From JABFXX01 sp036489755 (lineage in GTDB: Bacteria > Myxococcota_A > Polyangia > Haliangiales > Haliangiaceae), in assembly GCA_036489755.1 (NCBI GenBank), contig DASXFD010000062.1:62001-126000 (forward strand): a stretch of DNA of 64,000 nt, in the 5' to 3' direction. The position numbers and the translations under genes are program-made. Positions within the stretch are counted from its first letter, which is position 1. Every line of letters begins with the position of its first letter. The notes under the pieces were generated by a model that saw only the letters and a program-made list of their open reading frames with translations, had not been told where the DNA came from and did no database searches. Shown here in pieces: positions 1-10,180 of this stretch.

Positions 1-1297
1 CGTCATGGAATATCTGCCCGGCGGCTCGCTCGCGCAGCGACTCGGCGGCGGCCAGGAAAACGGCGAGCCGTCGAAGCTCGCGGCGGCGCAGGTCCGCCGG
101 ATGGCGTTGGACCTCATCGGCGGGCTCGAGGCCGCGCACCACCGCGGCGTCGTGCACCGCGACGTCAAACCCGCGAACATCTTCTTCGACGCGCGCGGCA
201 CCGCGAAGCTCGGCGACTTCGGCGTCGCGCACCTCGTCGATCTCGGCCAGACGCAAACCGGCGGCCTGATCGGCACGCTCGCGTACATGTCGCCGGAGCA
301 GATCACGGGCGCGCCGATCTCGATCGCGGCCGATCTCTACGCGCTCGGCGTCACGCTGTTCGAGGCCCTGACCGGCCGCCTGCCGTTCCTCGGGCCCGAC
401 TTCGTCGCGCAACACCTCGGCGAGCCGGCGCCGGCGCCATCGAGCGTCGCGCCCGACGTCGAGCCCGGCTGGGACGAGCTGATCGCCGGGCTGCTCGTCA
501 AGAACCCGCGCGAGCGCACGCCGACGCTCGGCGAGCTGCGCCACCAACTCGAGGCGCTCGACCTCGGCGGCCGGCCGCAGATCGGCCCTCGCCAGAAACG
601 CAGCACCGCCCCGCACTCGATCGCCGCGCTCGCCGCCGACGGCGCGACTCGCGAGACCGGCCCGCGCTATCAGTTCGAGACGCCGCTCGGCGCCACGCCG
701 CTCAGCCAGCTCGCGCGCGCGGTCGACACCGTGCTCGACCGCTCCGTCGTCATCGAGCGTTTTCTAGACGGAGACGACGCCACGCGCGCGCTCGATCACG
801 TGCGCGAGCTCGGCCGCGCGCAAAGCCCGTTCGTGCAGCGCGCACTCAGCTTCGATCGCGCGACGCGCACCATCATCTTCGAGGCCCCCGCCGGCGCGAC
901 ACTGATCGAAGCACCGCTCCAGCTGCCCGCCGCCGACGCCGTGCGCCTGCTCAAGCGACTCGCACGCGGCGTCGCGTCGCTGCACCGCGTGCCCGTCTAT
1001 CACGGCGCGATCAACCAGCGCACCGTCGTGTTCGACGAAGGCGCGGTGCCGACGATCCTGTGCGCCGGCCTCGGCGCGGTCGGCGAGCTGACCCCCGCGA
1101 GCGACGTCGCCGCGATCATCGCGATCGTCGCCGGGATCGCCGGCGCCGAGCCCACCGCCGACGCGCTCGCGCGAGCGTTGTGCGAACAGGTCGGCGCGCG
1201 CGTGCCGGCCTACGCGCCGCCGGGCGAAGGCGTGTCGATGTACGCGTTTGCCGACGCACTCGACGTCGCGGTGCTCGGCGCGCTGGGCGCGAAGTGA
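1..1297 (+). CDS. Ser/Thr protein kinase with C-terminal pseudokinase-like half (5' end outside window)
   Basis: The reading frame is already open at base 2 and the first visible residues, VMEYLPGGSL, are the kinase hinge, so the glycine loop and catalytic lysine lie upstream of the window. Visible motifs are HRDVKPAN (catalytic loop), DFGVAHL (metal binding) and SPEQ (activation segment end), which mark an active eukaryote-like Ser/Thr kinase of the Pkn family. From about base 660 a second region follows the kinase fold order but with lost catalytic residues: a hinge-like IIFEAPAGATL, HGAINQ where HRDxKxxN is expected, and CAGLGA in place of DFG. I infer a pseudokinase regulatory half. No transmembrane segment is seen. 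It ends about 70 bases before the metzincin gene. Confidence 0.9.
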   Translation, partial: VMEYLPGGSLAQRLGGGQENGEPSKLAAAQVRRMALDLIGGLEAAHHRGVVHRDVKPANIFFDARGTAKLGDFGVAHLVDLGQTQTGGLIGTLAYMSPEQITGAPISIAADLYALGVTLFEALTGRLPFLGPDFVAQHLGEPAPAPSSVAPDVEPGWDELIAGLLVKNPRERTPTLGELRHQLEALDLGGRPQIGPRQKRSTAPHSIAALAADGATRETGPRYQFETPLGATPLSQLARAVDTVLDRSVVIERFLDGDDATRALDHVRELGRAQSPFVQRALSFDRATRTIIFEAPAGATLIEAPLQLPAADAVRLLKRLARGVASLHRVPVYHGAINQRTVVFDEGAVPTILCAGLGAVGELTPASDVAAIIAIVAGIAGAEPTADALARALCEQVGARVPAYAPPGEGVSMYAFADALDVAVLGALGAK

Positions 1298-1366
1298 AAT
1301 CGCGTGACGACGTGACCGGGTTTCCCCGCTCGCTCGGATTTGCGCCGACTGACTAGAATGCCGGGC

Positions 1367-2367
1367 ATGAAGTACCTGGCGGCGGCGGTGATCGCGGCGG
1401 GCTGCATGTCGCCGGTGATGCACTTCGGCGCCGGCAAGTCGGCGCATGAAGCCCAGCACGACACGCTCGGCGAGTTCTTGCCGCCGCAGCTCGATATGTC
1501 GCCGCGGTGGACGAGCGCGGTGCGCACGGCGAAGATCCGCGTGTACGCCGACGACGAATTTCGCGCGCAAATCTCAAGTGGCAGCAGACGTTCGGCGAGC
1601 AGCTCGATTATGCGAACGCGGTGCTCGAGCCGGTGCTCGGGCTGCACCTCGATGCCGAGTATCGTGAGTGGGACTATCACGCGCCGGCCGCGACGCTCGC
1701 CGACGATCTCGCGGCGCTCGCGCAGCGCGATCCGGGCGATGACGTGATGTCGGTCATCGGGCTGACGTCGTCGCTGTCGCTGGTGACCGCGACGTTCGAA
1801 GCGCTGGGTTACGCGAACATGCCGGGCAAGCACGTCATGCTGCGCGGCTACGCCGATCTGCAGGAACGCGAGGCGTTCGCGCGCGCGTTTCCGGATCTGT
1901 CAGCCGACGAGCGCGACGCGGCGCTGGAGGCGCGGCGTCGCCACAAGACGACAGTCGTGCTGCTCCACGAGCTCGCGCATAACCTGGGCGCCGATCACGA
2001 TCCGGATCCCGACACGATCATGAACGCGACGTACTCGGATCACGCGGTCGCGTTTTCCGACCGCGCGCGCGACGCGATGCTGCAAACGATCGACGAGCGC
2101 TTGCATCCGCAGGCGAGCCCGCCGCCGGCCGCGTTGCCCCCACCGCGCGAGCTCCACCACGAGCTGACGATCCAGCTGCGCGACGACGGCACCGTGCCCG
2201 ACGCCGCGAGCCTCGACGACCGTCTGCGCGATGCGGCCGCGCACGATCCGGATACGGAAGTGATCATCCAGGCCGGCAAGCACGCGCCATACGTCGCGGT
2301 CGTGAAGCTGATCGATCGCGCACGCGCCGCCGGCTTGCACCAGATCGGGCTCGAAGCCCGGCCTTAG
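1367..2367 (+). CDS. Metzincin-type zinc protease lipoprotein with ExbD/TolR-like tail, frameshifted
   Basis: The N-terminus (start at 1367 or 1358) is a lipoprotein signal, MKYLAAAVIAAGC, in one frame, running to FRAQ near base 1570. The protein then continues in another frame with NLKWQQTFGEQLDYANAVLE. One missing A in the AAA run at 1569-1571 would restore a single ORF, so this is a natural frameshift or a sequencing error. The second part carries HELAHNLGADHD (zinc ligands HExxHxxGxxH) and a following DTIMNATY, which fits the metzincin Met-turn. The last 70 residues (about 2155-2367) match the pattern of the periplasmic ExbD/TolR domain, with no transmembrane anchor. An exported, lipid-anchored metalloprotease is inferred. 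Its stop overlaps the convergent CAP-domain gene. Confidence 0.75.
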
Positions 2368-4064
2368 TGCGGCGGCGGTTGCGGCGGCGAGCGAGGTGCC
2401 GGGCTGTCGAGCCGCTCGGCCATCAGCACGACGATCCAGATCGCGTTCTCGCCGATCTGGGGATGCGTGCCCTGCGCGACACCGACGCCGATGTCGTCGG
2501 GCTTGTAGTCGCCGAGCAGCGACGCGCCGTCGATCGAGTCGGTGTCGGCGACGGCCGTGATCACGCTGCCGACACGCGCGTAGCGGACGCCGAGCTTGTC
2601 GAGCTCCGTCTTCGCGGTCGGCCACAGCGCGTCGCGCGGACGGCCCGCGGCAAGCCCGGTCGCGAGCTCTTGAGCGGTCGCGACGAGCACCGGATCGATC
2701 GCGATGTGCCGCTTGAGATCGATTCGCGAGCGCACGAGCTCGGCGACTGCTGCCGGATCGATCTTCGGTGGAATGCGGATGAAGACCTCCGTCAGGTAGA
2801 TCTCGCGCCGGCCCGAGATCTCGTCGCCGAGCACGACGCCGATGCCGACGTGGGTCGCGACGGGCGACATCAGGTTGGCGCGGTGGCCGGGGCTGTTCAT
2901 CAGCTCGGCGTGCGCTTCGCCGACGCCGTAGGCGCGCGCGACGTTCTCGAGCACGACCGCGGTCTTGATGTTGCCGGCGCGCACGCGATCGGCGGGCGAG
3001 CCGCTCGTCGGCGAAACGTGCGCCACGACCTTCGTGCGGTGCATCTCCTCGGAGTAGCCGCGCGCGACCGCGGCGACTCGATCGTCCCACAACAGCGCGG
3101 GCAGGCCCGCGGCCACCCGATCGCGGTTCGCGAGCGCGAGCAGGCGCTTCTCGGCATCGCCGGCGGACTCGACGTCGGCATCGTCGGCGTCCGGAGCGAC
3201 GGTCAGCGACGGCGGTGGCTCGGCGGCGCACCATACCGGAAAGTTCGCGAGCACCGTCGAGCCCGAGGTGTCGGAGGCGCTGATCTCGACCTGCTGGCGA
3301 CCGACGTGCTTGCCGCACGCGATCGTCGTCTTGAATGCGCCCGAATGGCCGGGCTCGAGCGCGAGCGTCTCGGTGGCGCCGTTCTCGCGCGTGATGAAGA
3401 CCTCGGGATCTTTGTAGCGGCTGTCGACGACCGCATCGAGCGGCGCGGTGCCGCCGGCGGCGAGCGCGCGCGGGATCGGCGACGTCGTCACGCCCGAGCC
3501 CTGCACGGCGAACACGGTCGCGGTCGCGCCGTCGGTGCGCTTGGCGGTGCCGATGCCGAAGCGCACGGTCGCGCCGTCGCCGAGCACTTCGTCGAGCTGC
3601 GACTTGAGCTGGCCGATCACGTCGTCGGGCGCATCGCTGCCCCACACCACGAACACGTGCGGCGCGGGCTCGATGATGCCGTTGCGCTGCAGCGCGAACT
3701 CGACAAACGCGTAGCGCACCATGCCCTCGGGGGGCGCGATCTCGGCGAGCTCGCTGCACGCGCGATACAGCCGCGGGTCGGCGATCGGCGTCGGCAAGTG
3801 CGCCTTCACCGCCGCGTCACGTAGCGCGCTCATCATCGCGACACCGAGCGGCGTCTTCGGCGGTGCAGCGAGCGGCTCGTTGTACCTGCGCGCGGGATCG
3901 CTCGCGGGCGCGAACGTGATCGCGACCGCGGGCGCGGTCGTGGTCGCGACGACCGGAGCCGCCGAGCCGGTGCGCCAGCTCGGCTGCGCGCCGATCTGTT
4001 GCGGACCGCCGCCGCCGCACGCGACGAGCGCGACGAGCGCGACGACGACGAGCGACCACCGCAT
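2364..4064 (-). CDS. CAP-domain (SCP/PR1-like) lipoprotein
   Basis: The start at 4064 gives MRWSLVVVALVALVAC, a clear type II signal peptide with lipobox LVAC, so an outer-membrane or periplasmic lipoprotein of 566 residues is expected. The middle holds a CAP domain: AEKRLLALANRDRVAAG, a central GYSEEMHRTKVVAHVS region, ENVARAYG and the typical SPGHRANLM. CAP proteins are secreted and often bind lipids or cell walls; a function here cannot be fixed. The N-terminal 300 residues and the C-terminal 170 match no family I recognise. It is the last gene of a minus-strand operon, 14 bases after the CBM9 lipoprotein, and its stop overlaps the convergent metzincin gene. Confidence 0.85.
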   Translation of the reverse strand: MRWSLVVVALVALVACGGGGPQQIGAQPSWRTGSAAPVVATTTAPAVAITFAPASDPARRYNEPLAAPPKTPLGVAMMSALRDAAVKAHLPTPIADPRLYRACSELAEIAPPEGMVRYAFVEFALQRNGIIEPAPHVFVVWGSDAPDDVIGQLKSQLDEVLGDGATVRFGIGTAKRTDGATATVFAVQGSGVTTSPIPRALAAGGTAPLDAVVDSRYKDPEVFITRENGATETLALEPGHSGAFKTTIACGKHVGRQQVEISASDTSGSTVLANFPVWCAAEPPPSLTVAPDADDADVESAGDAEKRLLALANRDRVAAGLPALLWDDRVAAVARGYSEEMHRTKVVAHVSPTSGSPADRVRAGNIKTAVVLENVARAYGVGEAHAELMNSPGHRANLMSPVATHVGIGVVLGDEISGRREIYLTEVFIRIPPKIDPAAVAELVRSRIDLKRHIAIDPVLVATAQELATGLAAGRPRDALWPTAKTELDKLGVRYARVGSVITAVADTDSIDGASLLGDYKPDDIGVGVAQGTHPQIGENAIWIVVLMAERLDSPAPRSPPQPPPH

Positions 4065-4078
4065 CGCTCCGAAACGTA

Positions 4079-5419
4079 TCACGGCCGCGCGGTGACGCCC
4101 GCGGAGCCCGCGGAGCCCGAACCGGCGGAGCCGACGGGCGCCGGCAGTGGTGCGTCGGCCGGCTTCGGCACGATCGAGCCGGCGTGATCGGCGAACACGG
4201 CGACCAGCATGCGATCGAGCGCGTGAAAGTCGCTCGACGAGATCCGATTCCAGCTCGACGCGCCGCCTTCCGCTTGGTTCTTGCCGCCGGTTTTTTGATC
4301 GGTGCGCACGATGTTCATGCGCCAGCGATCGCCGATCTCCGGTGGCAGCCGCACGCGCATGTTGGCGTCCCTGCCCTTCACCGCGGCCCACGGAATCGCG
4401 AGCTCGACGTCCCAGCCGATGTCCTGGTCGTTGGGCGCGGTCGTGCCACGCAGCTTGACCGCGCTTTGCATGCCCGAGTCCCACGACTCGTCGCCGGGCT
4501 CCGCGCGCGTCCCCGGCCACCACTTGTCGAACGTCGCGTTGTTCGGATTGACCTGCAGCTCGACGTAGCCGCGGCGATTGCCGTCGGCGTCGATGAAGAT
4601 CTCGATCGCGTCGGCCTTGTAGAGCGGCTCGTCGTGCTTGGTATAAGGCGCGACGATGTCGTTATCGAGCACCGATACGAACGCGTAGAGATATTGATCG
4701 TCGTACGTGAGCTTCGCGGTGGTGCGGCCGTTCGGATCGGTCGAGCCCTCGGCGGTGACGAACTCCGGCGATTGCACGGCGCCGGCCCAACCCGGATCGT
4801 TCGCGACACCGTCGATCGTGATCGCGCCCGCCGCGCGTGGGATGTAGATCGTGCCGGGCGGCGGCGGTGCCTTCGACAGATCGACGTCGACGGTGCGCGC
4901 GACGGCCGCATCCTGTGACGTGCCCGGCCCGCTCGCCGGCATCCGCGACTCGTCGTCGTGGCCGCCGTCGCGAATGAGCCCGACGTAGAACGTCGCGGTC
5001 TTCGACTTCCAATCGGGCCGCAGCACGAACGAGTGCTCGTCGCGGATGATCTGGCCGGGCAGCCACGTCGCGACGGGATGCCCGAGCTCCATGTCGCTCG
5101 GCTCGAGGTTCATGAAGTCGGCCGTGCTCGGCGCGCCGCGCACCTGCACGAACACGCGCCAGCCCGGCCCCGGCGGGATCACGACGCGCCAGTACGACGC
5201 GAGCTTCACGGCTTGGCCCGGAATCACCGGCTCGCGATCGATCGTCGAGCCGACGTACTGCACGCGGCCGCCGAGATCGACGTCGACATGCTGGACGTCG
5301 GGCGGCACCGCGGTCAGCAAGTTCTCCGCGACGTACTTGCGCTCGACCTGCTTGCCCTGCGGGCCGGGCCCGGAATCGACGCACGCGGCGAGCACCGCGA
5401 GAGCCCACAGCGACTTCAT
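4079..5419 (-). CDS. Lipoprotein with C-terminal CBM9/DOMON-like carbohydrate-binding domain
   Basis: The start at 5419 overlaps the previous gene's stop (ATGA). The first residues, MKSLWALAVLAAC, are a short lipoprotein signal. The C-terminal half shows the family 9 carbohydrate-binding layout: IDGVANDPGWAGA, KLTYDDQYLYAFVSVLD, KADAIEIFIDADGNRRGY, FDKWWPGTRAEP and GWDVELAIPWAAV, ending in WRMNIVRTDQ. Such domains bind sugars or, in some DOMON relatives, heme. No catalytic module is attached, so it is probably a surface binding protein. The acidic, proline-rich end is an ordinary low-complexity tail. It is translationally coupled to the cyclic-nucleotide-binding protein and followed by the CAP lipoprotein. 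Confidence 0.85.
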   Translation of the reverse strand: MKSLWALAVLAACVDSGPGPQGKQVERKYVAENLLTAVPPDVQHVDVDLGGRVQYVGSTIDREPVIPGQAVKLASYWRVVIPPGPGWRVFVQVRGAPSTADFMNLEPSDMELGHPVATWLPGQIIRDEHSFVLRPDWKSKTATFYVGLIRDGGHDDESRMPASGPGTSQDAAVARTVDVDLSKAPPPPGTIYIPRAAGAITIDGVANDPGWAGAVQSPEFVTAEGSTDPNGRTTAKLTYDDQYLYAFVSVLDNDIVAPYTKHDEPLYKADAIEIFIDADGNRRGYVELQVNPNNATFDKWWPGTRAEPGDESWDSGMQSAVKLRGTTAPNDQDIGWDVELAIPWAAVKGRDANMRVRLPPEIGDRWRMNIVRTDQKTGGKNQAEGGASSWNRISSSDFHALDRMLVAVFADHAGSIVPKPADAPLPAPVGSAGSGSAGSAGVTARP

Positions 5420-6621
5420 ACGATCAGATCCGTCGCGTCCTGGAACAGCGCGCGGTTCTCCTTCTCGCGCGCGACGATCAGCTGCTTGACCGCCGCGAGC
5501 AGCTTCGGCTGCTTCTTCGCGATCACGTCGAAGTCGCGCTTGGCGAGCTTGAGCACGACCGCGGGCTCGACGGCGACCACGTCGGCGACGGCCGGGTCGC
5601 CGCTGACCAGGGAGATCTCGCCGACGGCCGCGCCCGCGCCGAGCTCGGCGACGACGCTGCCGCCGCCCGTGACCTGGCACTTGCCCGCGACCACGACCCA
5701 CAAGAACTCGTTGGGCTGGCCTTCGTGGATGAACGTCGTACCCGCGGGCACGAGCTCGCTCGCGAACTTCGCGAGCAGGTGATCGCGATCGCCCGGCGCG
5801 AGTGCCTTAAACAGCTCCGACGTGCGGACGAGGTTCGCGAGCAGGCGCTGCCGCGCGTGGAACGCGAGGACCTCGGCGAGCTGCGGATGCTTCTGCGCGG
5901 CGGTCTCGACGGCGCGCGCCGGAATCTCGAGCAGCCACACGTCGTCGTGCGCGGTCACGGTCGCGGTGCGCCGCGTGCCGCCGACCAGCGCGATCTCGCC
6001 GAAGAACGCGCCGGAGTGCAGCTCGCCGAGCTGCGTCTTGTCGCGCTTGACTGTCGCGGTCCCGTGCGCGAGCCAGTACAGCGCATCGGCGGGCGCGCCC
6101 GCTTCGACGATCACCTGGCCGGCCGCGAACGCGTGCGCGGTCATCACGCCGATCAGCGCGCGCGCGCCACCTGCCGATAATGCCGACAACAGCGGTGCCG
6201 GCGGCACTTGCTCGGCCTGGCGCGTTTGCAGCCACGGCGCGAGCGCGGCGATCACCGTGCGCGCATCGGCGATCGGCGTGCCGCCCGCGTTCGTGAGATC
6301 GATGTCGGGCGGCTCGCGGTGCGGCGGCGTGGCGGCCGATTTCGGCTCGTGCGTGCCGGCGTACGTCTCGATCACCGCGTCGAGCAGCTCGCCGCCGCGC
6401 AGGCTGCCGAGCGCCGCGAGATGCCGGCCGCACGCGACCGCGAGCGCGACGCGCCCGTCGACGCGCGCACCCTCGCCGATCGTCGCGAACGCGATCTCGG
6501 CGTCATCGCGATCGCCGAGCGCCTCGAGTAACGTCGCGACCTCGAGCCAGGCCGCGTAACTCGCGGGCGCATTGCGCAGCGCACGCGTCGCGTGGGCCAG
6601 ATCGTCGGCGGAAACAGCCAC
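5416..6621 (-). CDS. Protein with two cyclic-nucleotide-binding (CNB) domains
   Basis: A 401-residue soluble protein. Residues 1-100 form a helical, TPR-like segment (WLEVATLLEALGDRDDAEIAF). Two CNB domains follow. The first is around residues 150-260, with ALYWLAHGTATVKRD and GELHSGAFFGEIALVGGTRRTA. The second is around 265-385, with FLWVVVAGKCQVTG and GAAVGEISLVSGDPAVADV. The FGEIAL and VGEISL phosphate-binding cassettes are intact apart from variable arginines, so nucleotide binding is plausible but not certain. There is no DNA-binding or kinase output domain. It starts an operon with two lipoproteins; the link between a cyclic-nucleotide sensor and surface proteins is inferred from spacing only. 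Confidence 0.88.
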   Translation of the reverse strand: MAVSADDLAHATRALRNAPASYAAWLEVATLLEALGDRDDAEIAFATIGEGARVDGRVALAVACGRHLAALGSLRGGELLDAVIETYAGTHEPKSAATPPHREPPDIDLTNAGGTPIADARTVIAALAPWLQTRQAEQVPPAPLLSALSAGGARALIGVMTAHAFAAGQVIVEAGAPADALYWLAHGTATVKRDKTQLGELHSGAFFGEIALVGGTRRTATVTAHDDVWLLEIPARAVETAAQKHPQLAEVLAFHARQRLLANLVRTSELFKALAPGDRDHLLAKFASELVPAGTTFIHEGQPNEFLWVVVAGKCQVTGGGSVVAELGAGAAVGEISLVSGDPAVADVVAVEPAVVLKLAKRDFDVIAKKQPKLLAAVKQLIVAREKENRALFQDATDLIV

Positions 6622-6667
6622 GACGGCGGTTATAGCGCGTCACTCGGGCGCGGAATCTACGCTGCGC

Positions 6668-7621
6668 TCAGAATCGCCAGAGCGTCATCCCGCTCGGCGC
6701 TGCAGCGGCCGCATTGCCGTGCACCGTGTTGCCCGGCAGCACTTCTTCGCGGCCCGTGGCAGACGAGCTCGAGCTGCTCGACGCGATCTCGTACACGACG
6801 TACGCGCTGACCGCGACGACCGCCCAGAACCACCACTTCTTGTAGAGCGGCGTGTCTTTTTGCGGCTGCTCGGGAAGCGGCTGATTCGCGGCGCCCGACG
6901 CGACCGCACCGGTGGGCGCACCGTTCGGCGGCGGCGGACCGTTCGTCGTCGGGCCCACTGCGCCGCCGGCCGCGGCCTGCGGGCCGAGCCGCTGATCGCG
7001 GATCTGATCGATGTTGATCGCCGCGACGCGATCGAGCTGCGCGTCGCCGGTCTGCACCGCCTGGCCCGTGCTCGGCGTGCCGGTCGAGCCGCCGCTGAGC
7101 GACGTGTCGGGCGGCGGCGTCGAGCCATCGGCCGGCGCTTCTTCAGCGGGGCCGGTCTTCGGCGTCTTCGCGGCATCGGCCGCGGCCTGCGCGTCTTGCG
7201 CCGTCTTCGCGTCGGCCGCCGCCTTCGCATCCGCGGCGGCTTTCTCGTCGGCCGCCTTCTTCGACGCGGACGCCGACGCCGAGCTGAGCCGGTTGATGCT
7301 CGCTTCGATCTCGGCGCGCTTCGGCGCGTCGGGCACCTTGTTCAAGTAGTCCCGGTAGTACTTCACCGCGTTGTCGGCGTCGCCGAGCTTGTCGTAGCAG
7401 AGCGCGATGTTGTAGTTGTTCAAGTCCGCCGGCATCAGCTGCTGCGCGGCCGAGAACTCGGTGATCGCGGCCTTGTAGTCGCCGCCCGTGTAGAGCTTGA
7501 GGCCGGACTGATAGTGCGCGCGTGCATCGTCACGCGTATCGGCCCAGGCACGCGTCGCCGACAGGCTCGCGATCAACGACAACACCACGATCACGATGAG
7601 ATTCGAACGAGCGGGACGCAT
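6668..7621 (-). CDS. Exported or membrane-anchored TPR protein
   Basis: The start at 7621 is chosen because AGAGGA lies just upstream and the following SNLIVIVVLSLIASLSATRAWA is a good signal peptide. TPR units span about residues 35-110, with ARAHYQSGLKLYTGGDYKAA and NIALCYDKLGDADNAVKYY. Then come an Ala/Lys/Asp-rich coiled stretch, a long proline/glycine linker, and a C-terminal hydrophobic segment, KKWWFWAVVAVSAYVVYEIA, followed by serines. This layout is common in myxobacterial TPR proteins of unknown role that sit beside kinases. It lies 62 bases downstream of a kinase gene on the same strand and is probably cotranscribed with it. Confidence 0.85.
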   Translation of the reverse strand: MRPARSNLIVIVVLSLIASLSATRAWADTRDDARAHYQSGLKLYTGGDYKAAITEFSAAQQLMPADLNNYNIALCYDKLGDADNAVKYYRDYLNKVPDAPKRAEIEASINRLSSASASASKKAADEKAAADAKAAADAKTAQDAQAAADAAKTPKTGPAEEAPADGSTPPPDTSLSGGSTGTPSTGQAVQTGDAQLDRVAAINIDQIRDQRLGPQAAAGGAVGPTTNGPPPPNGAPTGAVASGAANQPLPEQPQKDTPLYKKWWFWAVVAVSAYVVYEIASSSSSSSATGREEVLPGNTVHGNAAAAAPSGMTLWRF

Positions 7622-7683
7622 GGTTTTCCTCTCCGAAGACGGTGCCGGATCAGGTGTGCCACATGCCACGACGACGGTCACCA

Positions 7684-9465
<1,782 letters not shown>

Positions 9466-9485
9466 CGGCGGCCATTATAACGTGG

Positions 9486-9665
9486 TTACCCGCCCCGTGC
9501 CCGCAAGCTCGATGGCGTCAATCGCGACGGGGTGCCGGGGCGTGGCGCGGCCGGCCGGTCGGTGATCGGCCGCGACTGGGTCTCGATCGCCGCCCACACC
9601 AGCGTGGTCGCGCGTACATCGTAATCGATGAAACTCGCGGCCGCCTCGTGCGTCTGGATGGACAT
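9486..9665 (-). CDS. Possible small protein upstream of the kinase (weak)
   Basis: A 59-codon minus-strand ORF starting MSIQTHEAAASFIDYD ends 20 bases before the kinase start at 9465 and keeps the high third-position GC expected of a coding region. No ribosome-binding site is evident, no family is recognised, and its start collides with the start of the plus-strand Cys-motif gene. It may equally be random reading through the divergent promoter region. Nothing else is seen in 9466-9663. Confidence 0.25.
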   Translation of the reverse strand: MSIQTHEAAASFIDYDVRATTLVWAAIETQSRPITDRPAAPRPGTPSRLTPSSLRARGG

Positions 9666-10179
9666 GAAGAGCCTCGAGAACCTGCGAACCGCATCGCCGT
9701 GCCGCGCCGACTGGAACGACATGACCGGCGACGAGCGCGTCCGCAGGTGCGCGGCATGCGCCAAGCCCGTCTTCAACTTGTCGCAGATGTCGCGCGCCGA
9801 AGCCGAGCAAGTGATCGCGGAGCGCAACGGCAACTTGTGCGCGCGCTACTACCAGCGCAAGGACGGCACGATCCTGCTCGCCGATTGCACCGTCGGTGGT
9901 AACGGCGCGAAGGCGCGCAGCTTCGTGCTCGCGACCGCGCTCGCGGCGGGCGCCGCCTACGCGAAGCTCCATCGCGGCACCGCGCCGGCCAGCGCGGCGA
10001 CGATCGAGACCACCGCCAACGACGCGCCGAACGGCGCCTTCTCGTCGAGCGAGCACGAGGCGCCGCCGCCGGCGCCGCGGCCGCACCCGATCGCGCGCGT
10101 CCACGCCGTCCGCGTGCAACCGCCCGTCGAGACGTACCTGATGCAGGGCGACATCGACGTTCGCGAGCTCGACAAGTAG
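9664..10179 (+). CDS. Small protein with conserved Cys/W/DG motif domain (unknown function)
   Basis: The first 80 residues follow a pattern I recognise from many myxobacterial and verrucomicrobial proteins: ASPCRADWNDMTGDERVRRC, AACAKPVFNLSQM, EAEQVI, LCARYYQRKDGTILLADC. The conserved cysteines suggest a small metal-binding fold. A hydrophobic segment (RSFVLATALAAGAAYA) and a low-complexity proline/alanine C-terminus follow. Start codons at 9628 and 9658 are also possible; 9664 is preferred because the family usually starts shortly before the ENLRTASPC motif. It is convergent with the Cys-rich lipoprotein gene, with one base between the two stops. Confidence 0.75.
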   Translation: MKSLENLRTASPCRADWNDMTGDERVRRCAACAKPVFNLSQMSRAEAEQVIAERNGNLCARYYQRKDGTILLADCTVGGNGAKARSFVLATALAAGAAYAKLHRGTAPASAATIETTANDAPNGAFSSSEHEAPPPAPRPHPIARVHAVRVQPPVETYLMQGDIDVRELDK

Positions 10180-10180
10180 C

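Noticed and set aside
2367..3824. Long plus-strand open frame opposite the CAP-domain gene
   Set aside because: Its residues are Arg/Ala/Gly-biased with no family motif, and the minus strand over the same bases encodes a complete CAP domain with signal peptide; high-GC DNA opens shadow frames.
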